A DNA stretch of 64,000 nucleotides from assembly GCF_016908565.1 (NCBI RefSeq), contig NZ_JAFBED010000004.1, forward strand, positions 427,246-491,245, in the 5' to 3' direction. Below, piece by piece: positions 37,796 to 47,571 of this stretch. This stretch comes from Sutcliffiella tianshenii (GTDB lineage: Bacteria > Bacillota > Bacilli > Bacillales > Bacillaceae_I). The notes beneath the pieces are model-generated. The model worked only from the letters and a program-made list of their open reading frames with translations, had not been told where the DNA came from and ran no database searches. Position numbers and translations under genes: made by a program. Each line of letters begins with the position of its first letter. The first letter of the stretch is position 1.

Positions 37796-37798
37796 GAA

Positions 37799-38629
37799 TT
37801 ATTTTTTCGCTGAAAGATGGCGCATTACATAATAATGATGGGCAAATCGGGAGACTTCCTTTGTCCAATAATAATTGGTACCCGCAGCCGTCACCATTCC
37901 GACAATGGGGATGCCATTCACTTTTCTTCGGCCAAGCACTATGACAAACAACAGTTTTACAAGGTGAAACAATGGCTGCTGAAGCCAGATTGTCGGATGG
38001 TCCTTTTCCGAAAGCGTGTCAAAGTATAGATCCTCATCCTCGCCAAGGTCTTTTGTCAGTGACTGCCATCTGTCAAATTGATATTTTTTCGGAATGGTGG
38101 CACAGTAGAACAACTGCAAGGCTTTTACCATCTCATGAGGTGTGCTTGCCCGATATCCATAGGACAACGCAATCAGCTGGGTTGTGCGGATATTCAAGGC
38201 TGCGAAAGCCGGTATATCCACCGCAAGTGTAGACAGCTTGCCTGTTCCGGTCATCCCTCCCTGGATAACGGAGTACAGCTTTTGCTTTGCAATCTGCTGT
38301 TCTGCAATAAAAGCTTTTTGGCTTAGTGTAAGTTTCTGGATGTCTTCGATCGTCTCTACATCCTCTTTATAGCTTTGGGCCATCTTAAGAATCCGTTCTT
38401 CGGCCTGCTGTTGAAAGGAAGATTGCCGAATAAAGCCGTGTAAGTGGAATAGCCAGGTGTCGATTTGAGAAAAGAACATATCCTTGGTTTCCGCCGGCAA
38501 GTATTCAAAGGCCAGGTCCAACCAATAATCCACTGTGGTACTGAAGTTAGAAGGTTCATGGGAATAAAGGGTATGCTCCCAATCGGTTATTTTTTGCTTC
38601 CATTGTTCTTCACTGGATCTGACTGTCAC
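37799..38629 (-). CDS. EcsC family protein
   Basis: A 276-residue protein of the EcsC family, named after the third gene of the B. subtilis ecs ABC transporter operon, function unknown. The family's central region is visible as GGMTGTGKLSTLAVDIPAFA, then NIRTTQLIALSYGY; near the C terminus are a hydrophobic stretch VKLLFVIVLGRR and IPIVGMVTAAGTNYYWTKEVS. The start GTG 38629 has GAGGGGAAGG just upstream. It is not near ecsAB here, so it is an independent paralogue. Confidence 0.8.
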   Translation of the reverse strand: MTVRSSEEQWKQKITDWEHTLYSHEPSNFSTTVDYWLDLAFEYLPAETKDMFFSQIDTWLFHLHGFIRQSSFQQQAEERILKMAQSYKEDVETIEDIQKLTLSQKAFIAEQQIAKQKLYSVIQGGMTGTGKLSTLAVDIPAFAALNIRTTQLIALSYGYRASTPHEMVKALQLFYCATIPKKYQFDRWQSLTKDLGEDEDLYFDTLSEKDHPTIWLQQPLFHLVKLLFVIVLGRRKVNGIPIVGMVTAAGTNYYWTKEVSRFAHHYYVMRHLSAKK

Positions 38630-38695
38630 TGCCTTCCCCTCACTCTCTATTCTGATTAGTATGATTAGTTTCATTATAGCATAGAAGTAGGCTAT

Positions 38696-38736
38696 AAAAA
38701 AAAGCCTGATTCGACAGATTTGTCCAGAATCAGGCT
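38696..38736 (-). terminator. Terminator after ackA
   Basis: Stem AGCCTGATTC / GAATCAGGCT with inner GACAGA/TGTCC pairing and an eight-base T run on the minus strand. Confidence 0.88.
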
Positions 38737-38742
38737 AACGTT

Positions 38743-39930
38743 TTATAGCGCTATTTTTACAACATCCCTTGCAATCATTACTTCTTCATTTGTCGGGATG
38801 ACCATTACTTTTACTGGTGAATGTGGGTAGTTGATGAATGCTTCCTTACCACGCACCTTGTTAAGCGCAGGATCCCAGTAGACGCCCATGAATTCAAGGC
38901 CCTGAAGTACTCGCGCACGGATTACATCACTGTTTTCCCCGATACCAGCTGTGAAGATGATGGCATCCACCCCGTACATTCTTGCTGCATAAGAACCGAT
39001 ATATTTGTGGATACGGCTCGCAAACACTTCAAGTGCAAGCTCGGCACGCTCATTTCCTTCTTGTGCGGAAGACTCGATATCGCGCAAATCACTTGAGAAA
39101 CCTGATACCCCTAAGATACCACTGCGTTTATTCAATACATCCAAAACTTCGTCAGCCGTTTTCCCCGTCTTTTCCATGATATATGGAATTAAGGCAGGAT
39201 CGATATTACCGGAACGAGTTCCCATCGCAACACCAGCCAATGGGGTGAAGCCCATGGAAGTATCGATGGATTTACCGCCCTCGATTGCAGCGATACTCGC
39301 ACCGTTTCCAAGATGGCAAGAAATTAAACGAAGCTGTTCAACAGGTCTGCCTAGAAGCTCCGCTGCACGCTCTGATACATACTTATGGGAAGTTCCGTGG
39401 AAACCATATTTACGTACTCCGTAATCTTCATAATACTCGTAAGGTAAGCTGTACAAGAAAGATTTTTCAGGCATTGTCTGATGGAAAGCCGTATCAAAAA
39501 CAGCAACAGCCGGGACATTTGGAAGGATTTCCTTGAAAGCCTTGATCCCGACGATGTTTGCAGGATTATGAAGTGGTGCCAATTCTGAAAGCTGTTCAAG
39601 CTGACCCAGCACTTCCTCTGTGATCAGGACGGAATCATTGAATTTCTCCCCACCATGCACGACGCGGTGGCCAATCCCCGTTATTTCGTCAAAGCTTTGG
39701 ATGATACCCAAATCAATCAGTTTACTTAACAATATTTTAACCGCTACCCCATGTTCAGGAATGTCTGTGATTTCTGTTACTTTCTCACCGTTCACAGAAA
39801 TAGTGAATACTGCATCATTCAATCCGATACGCTCCACTAGCCCTTTTGTAATAACATTCTCACTCGGCATTTCGAAAAGTTGGAACTTAAGAGAAGAACT
39901 ACCTGCATTTATCGCAATAATTTTTGACAT
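38743..39930 (-). CDS. ackA: Acetate kinase
   Basis: Interconverts acetyl phosphate plus ADP with acetate plus ATP in overflow metabolism. The 395-residue length is standard. N-terminal [19 protein letters not shown], the substrate region [11 protein letters not shown], the catalytic Asp in [13 protein letters not shown], and the nucleotide motifs CHLGNGASI and FTAGIGENS are all present. The start at 39930 matches the family N terminus; GGAG lies 14 bases upstream. A cre-like box lies 150 bases upstream; CcpA activates ackA in B. subtilis. Confidence 0.97.
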   Translation of the reverse strand: MSKIIAINAGSSSLKFQLFEMPSENVITKGLVERIGLNDAVFTISVNGEKVTEITDIPEHGVAVKILLSKLIDLGIIQSFDEITGIGHRVVHGGEKFNDSVLITEEVLGQLEQLSELAPLHNPANIVGIKAFKEILPNVPAVAVFDTAFHQTMPEKSFLYSLPYEYYEDYGVRKYGFHGTSHKYVSERAAELLGRPVEQLRLISCHLGNGASIAAIEGGKSIDTSMGFTPLAGVAMGTRSGNIDPALIPYIMEKTGKTADEVLDVLNKRSGILGVSGFSSDLRDIESSAQEGNERAELALEVFASRIHKYIGSYAARMYGVDAIIFTAGIGENSDVIRARVLQGLEFMGVYWDPALNKVRGKEAFINYPHSPVKVMVIPTNEEVMIARDVVKIAL

Positions 39931-40080
39931 GACGTTACGTACAACTCCTTTTATATTGTCACACCTACTTTTGAAAAATGGGGTGACCATACTAATCCTA
40001 GCATGTGCAATGCACGTTCATTATATATACCTTTTTCATTTAAACACCGTCATAATTCAATTGCAAGAGCCTTCCCTTAA

Positions 40081-40094
40081 TGGTAACGCTTACC
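40081..40094 (-). promoter_or_regulatory. Candidate cre (CcpA) box upstream of ackA
   Basis: Minus-strand GGTAAGCGTTACCA differs from the pseudo-palindromic TGTAAGCGTTAACA at two positions. A TATAAT -10-like element (in the TATATATAATG stretch near 40025) lies between it and ackA. The position upstream of the promoter fits activation, as in B. subtilis. Confidence 0.6.
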
Positions 40095-40128
40095 TTATAT
40101 ATTCGTTATTTTCTGAATAGAGACACCT

Positions 40129-41124
40129 TTATTTTAAGGTGTTTTTCTCTGTAAACCACTGATTGATCTGTCCCATCATCCGCTCCATTGCCTGGACGTC
40201 GGAAAAGCTCGGCAGGCTTGCAAGAAGGGCTTCTTTTGGCTTTTCCACCCCGATGCCTTTTTTCTGGAGGATCAGGATGCTTTTTGCATGCTTTTTGTTC
40301 TGGAACATTGATTCTGGCAGCTGGAGCATACCTTGGATATAAGCTTCTTCCTTGATTACGGCATTCAGTCTTGGGGCATCCTCGTCCTCAAACATCGAGT
40401 TCGGGATAAGGAAGAAAAGGTATCCACCTGATTTTGTATATTTTAAGCTCTGTTCAATGAATAGATAATGCGCATAGGAATGGCCCTCCGACGCCTTGAG
40501 CTGATAGTTGGCAGCATTCACAGCGTTGGGATAGTATCCTACCGGCAAGTCACTGACCACGACGTCCACTGGCTCGAGATATAAGTTTCCAAGGCTGTCC
40601 TGATTGAAAAGATTGATGGACTGTTCCTGAAGATTCGCACTGTTATAAGCAAGTTTCACTAGAAGATCGTCTACATCAATCCCGAAGCCCTCAAGCTTCT
40701 TCCCTTGCAGATGGTTAAGTACAGCTGTCAGCAGATTCCCTGTTCCGACTGCAGGGTCAAGCAATGTCAACTGCTGCTGTTGGGAAGTGAATTTACCTAC
40801 GAGATAGCCCATGAATATGGCTATGGCATCAGGAGTCATCTGATGATGAACCTGCGCCGCGTCCTTCATGCCTTTTAGAATGGCAAGCTGGAAGCCCTTG
40901 CGTATTTCCTCTTTATTTAACGATTGCAGCTTCAACTTCTCGTACTCTTTTGTGAGACGGCGCTTCGTCACTTCTGATACTTCCTCCTGGATCACGTCAC
41001 CGTGAAACATGTTTTCCGCCGTTTCAGCCAGGGCCTCCAAGTACGTGCATCCCAACTCCTCCTGCAAAATCTGAGCGGTTGAATCAAATAAACTAAATGT
41101 GTTTTCCAATTTCGTAATGGACAT
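40129..41124 (-). CDS. ytxK: N6-adenine-type methyltransferase YtxK
   Basis: A 331-residue SAM-dependent methyltransferase of the HsdM-like class. The SAM motif DPAVGTGNLLTAVL (about 120-135) and the catalytic motif DLPVGYYP (a variant of (N/D)PP(Y/F)) are visible. The N-terminal ~90 residues are helical. It matches YtxK, the gene beside ackA and tpx in B. subtilis. No restriction subunit is nearby, so it is an orphan with unknown target. GGAGTGTC precedes the ATG. Confidence 0.85.
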   Translation of the reverse strand: MSITKLENTFSLFDSTAQILQEELGCTYLEALAETAENMFHGDVIQEEVSEVTKRRLTKEYEKLKLQSLNKEEIRKGFQLAILKGMKDAAQVHHQMTPDAIAIFMGYLVGKFTSQQQQLTLLDPAVGTGNLLTAVLNHLQGKKLEGFGIDVDDLLVKLAYNSANLQEQSINLFNQDSLGNLYLEPVDVVVSDLPVGYYPNAVNAANYQLKASEGHSYAHYLFIEQSLKYTKSGGYLFFLIPNSMFEDEDAPRLNAVIKEEAYIQGMLQLPESMFQNKKHAKSILILQKKGIGVEKPKEALLASLPSFSDVQAMERMMGQINQWFTEKNTLK

Positions 41125-41215
41125 TCTGACACTCCTATTCTTTTTTCCTTAATGAGTATACTTATTTTAACTAGCGCCGACCTGAAAGTGCAAGCGGCGT
41201 GGTCATCAACGGTAA

Positions 41216-41251
41216 ACAAAAATAAAGCAGACTGCATGTTCTACAGTCTGC
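41216..41251 (-). terminator. Terminator after tpx
   Basis: Stem AGCAGACTG / CAGTCTGCT with a T-rich minus-strand tail. Confidence 0.82.
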
Positions 41252-41279
41252 TCCTATCGATGCTAATTCAGACGGGTCA

Positions 41280-41780
41280 TTACTCAGCAGCTTTTAAAGC
41301 TTCGATGGCTGCATCATAATCTGGGTGGTCTGTTCCTTCACCTACATATTCCACATACGTTACAGTATCATTTGAATCCACTACGAAAGTGGAACGAGCC
41401 AATAAACGAAGTTCTTGCATTAACACGCCATACGCTTCACCAAATGATGCATCACGGTGATCGGAAACAACTTGTACGTTTTCAAGGCCGCTGGCCGCAC
41501 ACCAACGCTTTTGAGCGAAAGGAAGATCCATGCTGACAGTGATTACTTTTACGTTATCCAATTTAGAAGCTTCTTCATTGAAACGGCGTGTCTGTGCATC
41601 ACATACACCTGTGTCGATTGAAGGTACTACGCTGATTAAACGTTTGAATCCTTTTGAATCTTCAAGTGTCACTGGGGAAAGGTCGTTTGCAAGTACCGAA
41701 AAATTAGGTGCCTTATCTCCAACTTTAACTTCGCTTCCAACTAAAGTCATTTTGTTCCCTTTGAATGTAACGTTTGCCAT
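41280..41780 (-). CDS. tpx: Thiol peroxidase Tpx
   Basis: Atypical 2-Cys peroxiredoxin that reduces hydroperoxides using thioredoxin. The 166 residues have the peroxidatic Cys60 in [14 protein letters not shown] and the resolving Cys94 in KRWCAASGL, plus the N-terminal [12 protein letters not shown] typical of Tpx. GGAG precedes the ATG. Its place beside ytxK and ytfJ is conserved in B. subtilis. It has its own upstream gap and terminator, so it is probably monocistronic. Confidence 0.96.
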   Translation of the reverse strand: MANVTFKGNKMTLVGSEVKVGDKAPNFSVLANDLSPVTLEDSKGFKRLISVVPSIDTGVCDAQTRRFNEEASKLDNVKVITVSMDLPFAQKRWCAASGLENVQVVSDHRDASFGEAYGVLMQELRLLARSTFVVDSNDTVTYVEYVGEGTDHPDYDAAIEALKAAE

Positions 41781-41914
41781 GAAATGTTCACTCCTTATAA
41801 GTTATGTACAATGTTAATAATAGCCGTGTTGGGGGTGTTTTGCAATTAAACACCCTTAAGAAAGCCAGGATTTTGTTTTTTACTCTTTACGAATAGATTG
41901 ATATTCTCCAATTA

Positions 41915-41948
41915 AAAAGAAGTCAACTGCTGAGCAGCTAACTTCTTA
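41915..41948 (-). terminator. Terminator overlapping the ytfJ stop
   Basis: Stem AAGAAGT / ACTTCTT with an inner CTGCT/AGCAG hairpin; a T run follows on the minus strand. The upper arm includes the ytfJ stop codon. Confidence 0.7.
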
Positions 41949-42425
41949 AAAATCCAGGTCCTGTTTATGGTCTGAATAGGAACTGTGATTGGAATGCTGG
42001 TTTTGGTCCTTTTTATTGTTCTTCATCATCTGCTGCACTTTTTCCACAGCTTGCGGAGCCAAATCAAGTATGCGTTCATAGAGATGTGTGCTTTCATCAA
42101 GATGAAGCATTTTCACACCTGAAGAACTGACAATCAAGAATGCGATTGGCGTGATGGAAACCCCTCCACCGCTACCTCCACCAAAAGGTAACTTTGATTG
42201 ATGTTGCTGTCCATTGCCGCCATCATGTTTTTCCTGACCGGCAGAAGAACTTCCATGAAATTCACTACCACCAGCCGCGAAACCGAAGCCTACCTTTGAT
42301 ACTGTCAGGATGACGCTTCCATCTGGTGTCTCTACGGGATCACCGATGATTGTATTTACATCTATCATATCCTTCAAGTTTTCCATAGCGGTCGTCATCA
42401 GACTTTTAATTGGATGTTCAGACAT
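41946..42425 (-). CDS. ytfJ: Sporulation protein YtfJ (GerW family)
   Basis: A 159-residue protein: helical N terminus HPIKSLMTTAMENLKDMIDVNTIIGDPVETPDGS, split here as recognised family block, followed by SKVGFGFAAGGSEF, a low-complexity Ser/Gly/His/Gln stretch (about 65-95), then GGGSGGGVSITPIAFLIVSS. The pattern matches GerW/YtfJ, which in B. subtilis is a forespore protein needed for normal germination. It starts 20 bases after ytfI, with AGGAGG upstream, so the two are co-transcribed. Confidence 0.88.
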   Translation of the reverse strand: MSEHPIKSLMTTAMENLKDMIDVNTIIGDPVETPDGSVILTVSKVGFGFAAGGSEFHGSSSAGQEKHDGGNGQQHQSKLPFGGGSGGGVSITPIAFLIVSSSGVKMLHLDESTHLYERILDLAPQAVEKVQQMMKNNKKDQNQHSNHSSYSDHKQDLDF

Positions 42426-42445
42426 ATAAATCCTCCTTTTTGCAA

Positions 42446-43171
42446 CTACATAGATTCTTTCCTATCTTCTTTAGACAACATGGATAAAGGGCGCGTCTTG
42501 AACTTTGGCCTTCCACCCTTCCAATATTTAACGGTTCTTATTCCTGCTAGAATAGCATACCCGATTTGAAAACGAATCATACACTTGATCAGCGTTTGGG
42601 AAACCATCATTTGAAAATAGGGGGTGATGGTGAGGACCGGCTGTGCCTGCAATCTGGTATAGTGGCTCATAAAACCGACTATCCCACCTTTTAGCGTCCA
42701 CCCTGCTCCAACAACCATTCCGGTATGTGCAGCATCCCCAAGACCGATATTGCTGTGCCACTCCAATTCCTTGATTTCAATTTTCGCTAAAAACCTTCTC
42801 ACTATTTTATGCATGCCCACGACATGCCTCACCATTTCATAGGTGTTCCGGAAGCTATTGAATATTTCCTCGGGGGAGTACTTTTTATCCTTTTCCTTCG
42901 TCTTCCCGCCCGTGCCCATATGAGTCTCTTCCTTCACCTCGATCGAGGCCGTTTCCTTGTCCACCTTAATCAGGGGAACATCTATCGTATAGCGGATAAG
43001 CCCAAACCAGGCGCTTAGGCGGATTATCATTTCGTCGTCATCCTGCTGGTGATGATAATAAAAATGGACCGTGATTTTAGTGAAAAATATCAATAAAAAT
43101 AGTAGAAGGACGATTCCAGCTAAAATACCAATCCAAATCAATATACTCACGCCCTTTCCGTCAACAATCAT
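42446..43171 (-). CDS. ytfI: DUF2953 membrane protein YtfI
   Basis: A 241-residue protein with an N-terminal membrane helix (about 10-32, IGILAGIVLLLFLLIFF), a charged middle, a DUF2953 pattern in WHSNIGLGDAAHTGMVVGAGW, and a basic tail. It precedes ytfJ, as in B. subtilis, and probably has a sporulation role, with no known activity. The start is uncertain: ATG 43171 follows GGGAG at short spacing, GTG 43150 and TTG 43141 are alternatives; the open frame also extends to 43237 through the yteJ terminator and this part is not likely translated. Confidence 0.8.
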   Translation of the reverse strand: MIVDGKGVSILIWIGILAGIVLLLFLLIFFTKITVHFYYHHQQDDDEMIIRLSAWFGLIRYTIDVPLIKVDKETASIEVKEETHMGTGGKTKEKDKKYSPEEIFNSFRNTYEMVRHVVGMHKIVRRFLAKIEIKELEWHSNIGLGDAAHTGMVVGAGWTLKGGIVGFMSHYTRLQAQPVLTITPYFQMMVSQTLIKCMIRFQIGYAILAGIRTVKYWKGGRPKFKTRPLSMLSKEDRKESM

Positions 43172-43184
43172 TATCTCCCTGGGC

Positions 43185-43223
43185 AAAAAAAATAAACCTG
43201 CAAGCTTCAAGCCTGCAGGTTTA
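43185..43223 (-). terminator. Terminator after yteJ
   Basis: Stem ATAAACCTGCA / TGCAGGTTTAT with an eight-base T run on the minus strand, between yteJ and ytfI. Confidence 0.88.
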
Positions 43224-43226
43224 TCC

Positions 43227-43808
43227 TCAATTTTCATGAACTACGCCAGTATCAGCAAACAGGTCGTGCACTCCCTGCTTCTTTTTTGTAAAAGCGGCAA
43301 CAAGATAGACTATAAAGGTGATAGGTGCAAAAACGCCTGCAATATAACGTCCGATCCCTTCACGGAACAATACAGTCTTCCAGGATAGCCTTTCCTCGGC
43401 AAGATCGACTACTCTCAGACCAAATACCATTTTACCAAGGGTCTGCTTAAAGTATTTGGTCATCAGGATAAAGTAGGCATAAAAGACGATGGTCGTCGCA
43501 ATGGTTGCCGGCGAAAACATCGAGTTCTGCACGGTGGAAAGTCCAAGTCCGCGGAATAACGGAACTATTAATATGGAACCGATGCTCCAAATGATGATTC
43601 CGTCCAACAGGAATGCCCACAGCCTCATCCAGAATCCTGCAAACCGATATACAGGCTTTTCCGGCGGAGAGGTAAAGACGGCACTCGGATAGGAATCGTG
43701 TACCAACTCCTCCTCGACGTGATCTACCTGCACCTTTTCAACCTGCTCCATTCTTTGATCATCTACTTTATTCATTTCCGGCTCTGTTCTATTGGATTCA
43801 TCTCTCAT
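43227..43808 (-). CDS. yteJ: RDD family membrane protein YteJ
   Basis: A 193-residue protein with a soluble acidic N terminus of about 55 residues and an RDD domain with three hydrophobic helices. The name-giving R-D-D pattern appears as the Arg/Asp pairs in FWMRLWAFLLDGIIIW and in GKMVFGLRVVD. B. subtilis sppA-yteJ form an operon that protects against lantibiotics, and YteJ limits SppA activity. Here too it is 12 bases after sppA with AGGAGG upstream. Confidence 0.88.
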   Translation of the reverse strand: MRDESNRTEPEMNKVDDQRMEQVEKVQVDHVEEELVHDSYPSAVFTSPPEKPVYRFAGFWMRLWAFLLDGIIIWSIGSILIVPLFRGLGLSTVQNSMFSPATIATTIVFYAYFILMTKYFKQTLGKMVFGLRVVDLAEERLSWKTVLFREGIGRYIAGVFAPITFIVYLVAAFTKKKQGVHDLFADTGVVHEN

Positions 43809-43820
43809 TCTTCAACCCTC

Positions 43821-44825
43821 CTAGTCCGCATACAAGTACATCAGTCTTGGAGAGTTAGGCTGGTTGATGAGCTTTGCAAGCATCTGCATTTCAGAATCCG
43901 GTTTAAGCAGGGAACCGGCATTCATACTGAACAGGGAACCGAATCCGAGGTTCTCTTCGTATTGGATGACTTGCACATTTCCAAGCTTATGATCCTTTTT
44001 CATTGCGTCCACGACATCCTCGAAATAACCGATTTCATCTACAAGATTGATTCCTTTTGCCTGTTGGCCGTCATAGATGCGTCCATCGGCAATATTGCGC
44101 ACCTCCGCCTCACTCATCCCCCGGCCCTCGACGATGACATTGACAAAGCGGTTGTACATATTGTCGACCATCGTTTGCAGGATTTGGCGCTCTTCCTCCG
44201 TCATATCCTTGGTAGGGGACATGATATCTTTGTATGGACCGCTTTTGAACGTCTCAAATTTCACGCCATATTTTTCTGCCAATTCTTTATAGTTCACACC
44301 TTGCATGATGACCCCGATGGAGCCTGTGATCGTTTCATTGGTGGCAAAAATCTTATCTGCCGGAGCAGCGATATAATAACCGCCAGATGCTGCCATCGCC
44401 CCCATCGACACATAAATCGGTTTCTTCGTATCTTCTTTGATTTCAATCAGTCTCTTATGTATTTCCGCACTTTCCGATACCCCGCCACCAGGCGTATTCA
44501 CGCGAAGTACGATTCCCTCTACAGAGTCATCTTCCTTTGCCTGATCGAGCATCCTTAAAAATTGGCGATGATTATATCCTGCCGATTGGAAAATGGAGGT
44601 TACATCTTCCCCAAGGTCTTGAATTGCACCATTCACTTCCAATACAAGAAGCTTTCGATCCGGGTTGCCTTCTTCGACCACTTTTTCGACAAATCCCGTT
44701 TCTGTTCCAAAAATATCTGACAGTGACTCGCTGCTTTGCGTTGCGCTTGCAGTCATGTTCGTCACAATCGATACCAAAAATAGCAATGAGGCTATGCCTA
44801 ATGCCGCCCACCGTTTTCCGCTCAT
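43821..44825 (-). CDS. sppA: Signal peptide peptidase SppA
   Basis: Membrane-anchored serine protease (S49) that degrades leftover signal peptides. One N-terminal helix (about 8-25) anchors the 334-residue chain. The Ser/Lys dyad is visible: S147 in MGAMAASGGYY and K199 in SGPYKDIMSP, the same positions as in B. subtilis SppA. TPGGGVSES is the substrate loop. AGGAGG precedes the ATG. It is followed by yteJ. Confidence 0.95.
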   Translation of the reverse strand: MSGKRWAALGIASLLFLVSIVTNMTASATQSSESLSDIFGTETGFVEKVVEEGNPDRKLLVLEVNGAIQDLGEDVTSIFQSAGYNHRQFLRMLDQAKEDDSVEGIVLRVNTPGGGVSESAEIHKRLIEIKEDTKKPIYVSMGAMAASGGYYIAAPADKIFATNETITGSIGVIMQGVNYKELAEKYGVKFETFKSGPYKDIMSPTKDMTEEERQILQTMVDNMYNRFVNVIVEGRGMSEAEVRNIADGRIYDGQQAKGINLVDEIGYFEDVVDAMKKDHKLGNVQVIQYEENLGFGSLFSMNAGSLLKPDSEMQMLAKLINQPNSPRLMYLYAD

Positions 44826-45005
44826 GCTAAAAACCTCCTATAGTATGTGTACAGTACTACTACGTTAAATTCTTTCAAAAAGTTTCATGAAAATGATAAA
44901 CTAATCACAATATAGAATTGTACTAAAAACTAGACAAAAAGGATAATGATCTTTGGTTATCTTTTGATTTTCTACCAAAATTTATTAATATGAGGAGGAA
45001 AAAAG

Positions 45006-45806
45006 ATGACAGAGCGCCGTAAGATGTATTTCTTTTATAAAAAAGAGCAGGATCTTGAAGCAAAGGTGAACAACTTGCAGCTATTGGCAGAAGCCAATAA
45101 CTTTGAAGTGGTGAAGGATTACCGTAAAGCAAACATCATTGTTGCTGTCGGAGGGGATGGGACGTTCCTGCAGGCTGTCCAAAAAACAGGATTCAAGGAA
45201 GATTGCCTGTACGCAGGGATTTCAACGGAATATACGTCCAGCTTCTATTGCGATTTTCATATAGATGAAACCGATAAAATGGTGGAGGCTATGACAAATG
45301 AGCAGATTGAAGTAAGAAAGTACCCTACTATCCAAGTGACGGTGGATGGCCTCTCGAAGTTTTATTGCATGAATGAATGCTCGATTCGATCAGCCATCAT
45401 CAAGACCTTTGCAATCGATGTATACATAGACGATCTTCATTTCGAAACCTTCCGTGGAGATGGCATGATTGTATCCACACCGACTGGAAGTACCGCATAC
45501 AATAAATCTGTACATGGAGCGGTCGTGGACCCGATGCTGCCGTGCTTCCAGGTAAGCGAGCTCGCTTCCATCAATAATAACAGCTATCGCACACTTGGCT
45601 CTCCATTCATCATGGCTGGCTCAAGGAAGCTCACTCTAAAAGTCGTACAGGACGGCAATGACTATCCGACAATCGGCATCGACAACGAAGCCCTGAGTAT
45701 CCGTCATGTTGAAAAGCTTGATATCCAATTGACCGACCAGAAAATCAAAACGGTAAAACTGAAAGACAACTCTTTCTGGGAAAAAGTGAAACGCACATTC
45801 CTATAA
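45006..45806 (+). CDS. nadK2: NAD kinase, second paralogue
   Basis: Phosphorylates NAD to NADP. The 266-residue protein has the nucleotide-binding GGDGTFLQAVQKTGF, the NE-x-S type motif as MNECSIRSA, and the DGMIVSTPTGSTAYNKS loop. It corresponds by position to the second NAD kinase of B. subtilis (YtdI/NadKB) beside sppA. TGAGGAGG precedes the ATG. It stands alone between sppA and a strong bidirectional terminator. Confidence 0.93.
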   Translation: MTERRKMYFFYKKEQDLEAKVNNLQLLAEANNFEVVKDYRKANIIVAVGGDGTFLQAVQKTGFKEDCLYAGISTEYTSSFYCDFHIDETDKMVEAMTNEQIEVRKYPTIQVTVDGLSKFYCMNECSIRSAIIKTFAIDVYIDDLHFETFRGDGMIVSTPTGSTAYNKSVHGAVVDPMLPCFQVSELASINNNSYRTLGSPFIMAGSRKLTLKVVQDGNDYPTIGIDNEALSIRHVEKLDIQLTDQKIKTVKLKDNSFWEKVKRTFL

Positions 45807-45846
45807 GAAAAACACCCCACTCCAACTATCTGGAGTGGGGTGTTTC
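45807..45846. terminator. Bidirectional terminator between nadK2 and ytcJ
   Basis: Perfect stem AAACACCCCACTCCA / TGGAGTGGGGTGTTT with a six-base loop. Confidence 0.92.
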
Positions 45847-45854
45847 ATTGAAGG

Positions 45855-47444
45855 TTAATCTTGATACATGACAGTTCCGTCCACGACAGTCATACTTACC
45901 TTGGTCTCCAGGATTTCATCAGATGAAATCCTGAACAGGTCTTTATCAAGTATTGTGAAATCGGCAAAATACCCTTCCTTGATCAGACCTTGCTTATCTT
46001 CTTCTCCAATGGCCTGTGCACTTCCTTTTGTGAACAGCCCAACCGCTTCATACATCGACAGGCGCTGCTCTGGCTGGTACACCGTTTGTTCCGGATCAGA
46101 TGGAATCTGCCTCGTGACGGCGGCATGAATACCGAGCAAAGGATCTACGGGTTCAATCGGGGCATCGGATCCACCTGCACAGATCAATCCTTCATCAAGC
46201 AGTGTTTTCCAAGCATAGCTGTACTTCAATCGCTCTTCCCCGAGCCGTTCAATAATCCAAGGAAAATCCGTTGCGACAAACCTAGGCTGGATATCCAGTA
46301 TGATCGGGAGCTTTTTAGCTCGCTCGATCAAACTCTCTGTTAAAATCTGTGCATGGATGAGACGGTCCCTTTCACCGATTGGTGCAGGATAAAGCTCGAT
46401 TACATCCAAGATATATTCAAAAGCCAGATCTCCGATGGTATGCACGGCAACAGCCATCCCGTAATCCCTCGCTTTTTTGATCAGCGACTCGAGCTGTTCC
46501 TTCGAATGGATCTCCACCCCCGATGTTTCCGGTGCATCATTATAAGGCCTGCTTAAAAGTGCCGTCCTGCCTCCAAGCGCACCATCTGCAAATATCTTCA
46601 TGGCACCAAGCGTGACAAACCCTGTGGAATCTTTATAGTGGTGGCCTGCTTCGTGCATATCATCCACAACCTCATGATGCACAAGAAGATGTGCGCGGTA
46701 CTTGCATTTGTCCCGTTCAATCAAATCTACAAATGCGCCGTACGTTTTGTGGAAGCTGCCGTAATAGCTCAGGTCCTCGCTATGGCTTCCCACAAGCCCA
46801 AGCCTCAAGCAATCCTGAATAGACTTTTTGAGTGCAGTATACAGGTATTCTTCAGTAGCTTTCGGAATGACCGCTTTGACCAGCTCCTGAGCTTGATCAA
46901 GCAAGTATCCCGTTGGCTCACCATGCTCATCCTTCACGATGACACCACCTGGGGGATTTTCGGTATCCTTTGTGATTCCTGCGAGCTCCAATGCTTTTGT
47001 ATTCACCAATACAGCATGGCGGCATACCCTCGATAGGATCATCGGATGTCTGGAGGTGATTTCATCCAGTTCTTTTCGATGAAAGATTTTTCGATCGATA
47101 AAGTTGTTTTCATTCCATCCTTCTCCAAAAATCCATTCCCCATCAGCGGTTTCAGACACTTTTTCAAGCAATGCCTTTTTCATTTCCTGAGCGGATGTCA
47201 AATCGGATAAATCCAGGCGGAGCAGTTTTTCCCCGTGTCCGATCAGATGCATATGGCTATCTGTAAATCCAGGATACATCACAGCACCTTTAAGATCCTT
47301 CTTCTCAGCCTGAGGATATTTCTCAAACAGCTCCTTTTCCATTCCCAATTCCTTTATCAGCCCATCAGTTGTATAGACGGCTTCCACCGTTTGCCCTTCT
47401 TCTTGCAAAGTATAGATCCTGCCCCCAAACCATATTTCTCCCAT
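45855..47444 (-). CDS. ytcJ: Amidohydrolase YtcJ
   Basis: A 529-residue metal-dependent hydrolase of the amidohydrolase-3 family. Metal ligands are visible as HxH in GFTDSHMHLIGHG, His in AVHTIGDLAFE and HAQILTE, and Asp in AGGSDAPIEPVDPLLG. The substrate is unknown; family members act on N-substituted amino acids, amides or imides. The position between nadK2 and the acyl-CoA ligase is that of ytcJ in B. subtilis. GGGG precedes the ATG. Confidence 0.88.
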   Translation of the reverse strand: MGEIWFGGRIYTLQEEGQTVEAVYTTDGLIKELGMEKELFEKYPQAEKKDLKGAVMYPGFTDSHMHLIGHGEKLLRLDLSDLTSAQEMKKALLEKVSETADGEWIFGEGWNENNFIDRKIFHRKELDEITSRHPMILSRVCRHAVLVNTKALELAGITKDTENPPGGVIVKDEHGEPTGYLLDQAQELVKAVIPKATEEYLYTALKKSIQDCLRLGLVGSHSEDLSYYGSFHKTYGAFVDLIERDKCKYRAHLLVHHEVVDDMHEAGHHYKDSTGFVTLGAMKIFADGALGGRTALLSRPYNDAPETSGVEIHSKEQLESLIKKARDYGMAVAVHTIGDLAFEYILDVIELYPAPIGERDRLIHAQILTESLIERAKKLPIILDIQPRFVATDFPWIIERLGEERLKYSYAWKTLLDEGLICAGGSDAPIEPVDPLLGIHAAVTRQIPSDPEQTVYQPEQRLSMYEAVGLFTKGSAQAIGEEDKQGLIKEGYFADFTILDKDLFRISSDEILETKVSMTVVDGTVMYQD

Positions 47445-47529
47445 ACGTCATTGCCCCATTTCTTATGTAAATTGTTTAAGTAATACTTTCAGATTATCAT
47501 TTGTTTTAGGACCTGTACAAAAAACTGCA

Positions 47530-47563
47530 TGCAGAACAAAGGCGGGTGAATGCATCACCCGCC
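47530..47563 (-). terminator. Terminator after the acyl-CoA ligase gene
   Basis: Stem GGCGGGTG / CACCCGCC followed on the minus strand by TTTGTTCTG. Confidence 0.75.
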
Positions 47564-47571
47564 AACCTTAT

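Noticed and set aside
40129..41124. Restriction-modification system around the HsdM-like YtxK
   Set aside because: No restriction or specificity subunit lies nearby, and the gene is a conserved housekeeping neighbour of ackA in bacilli.
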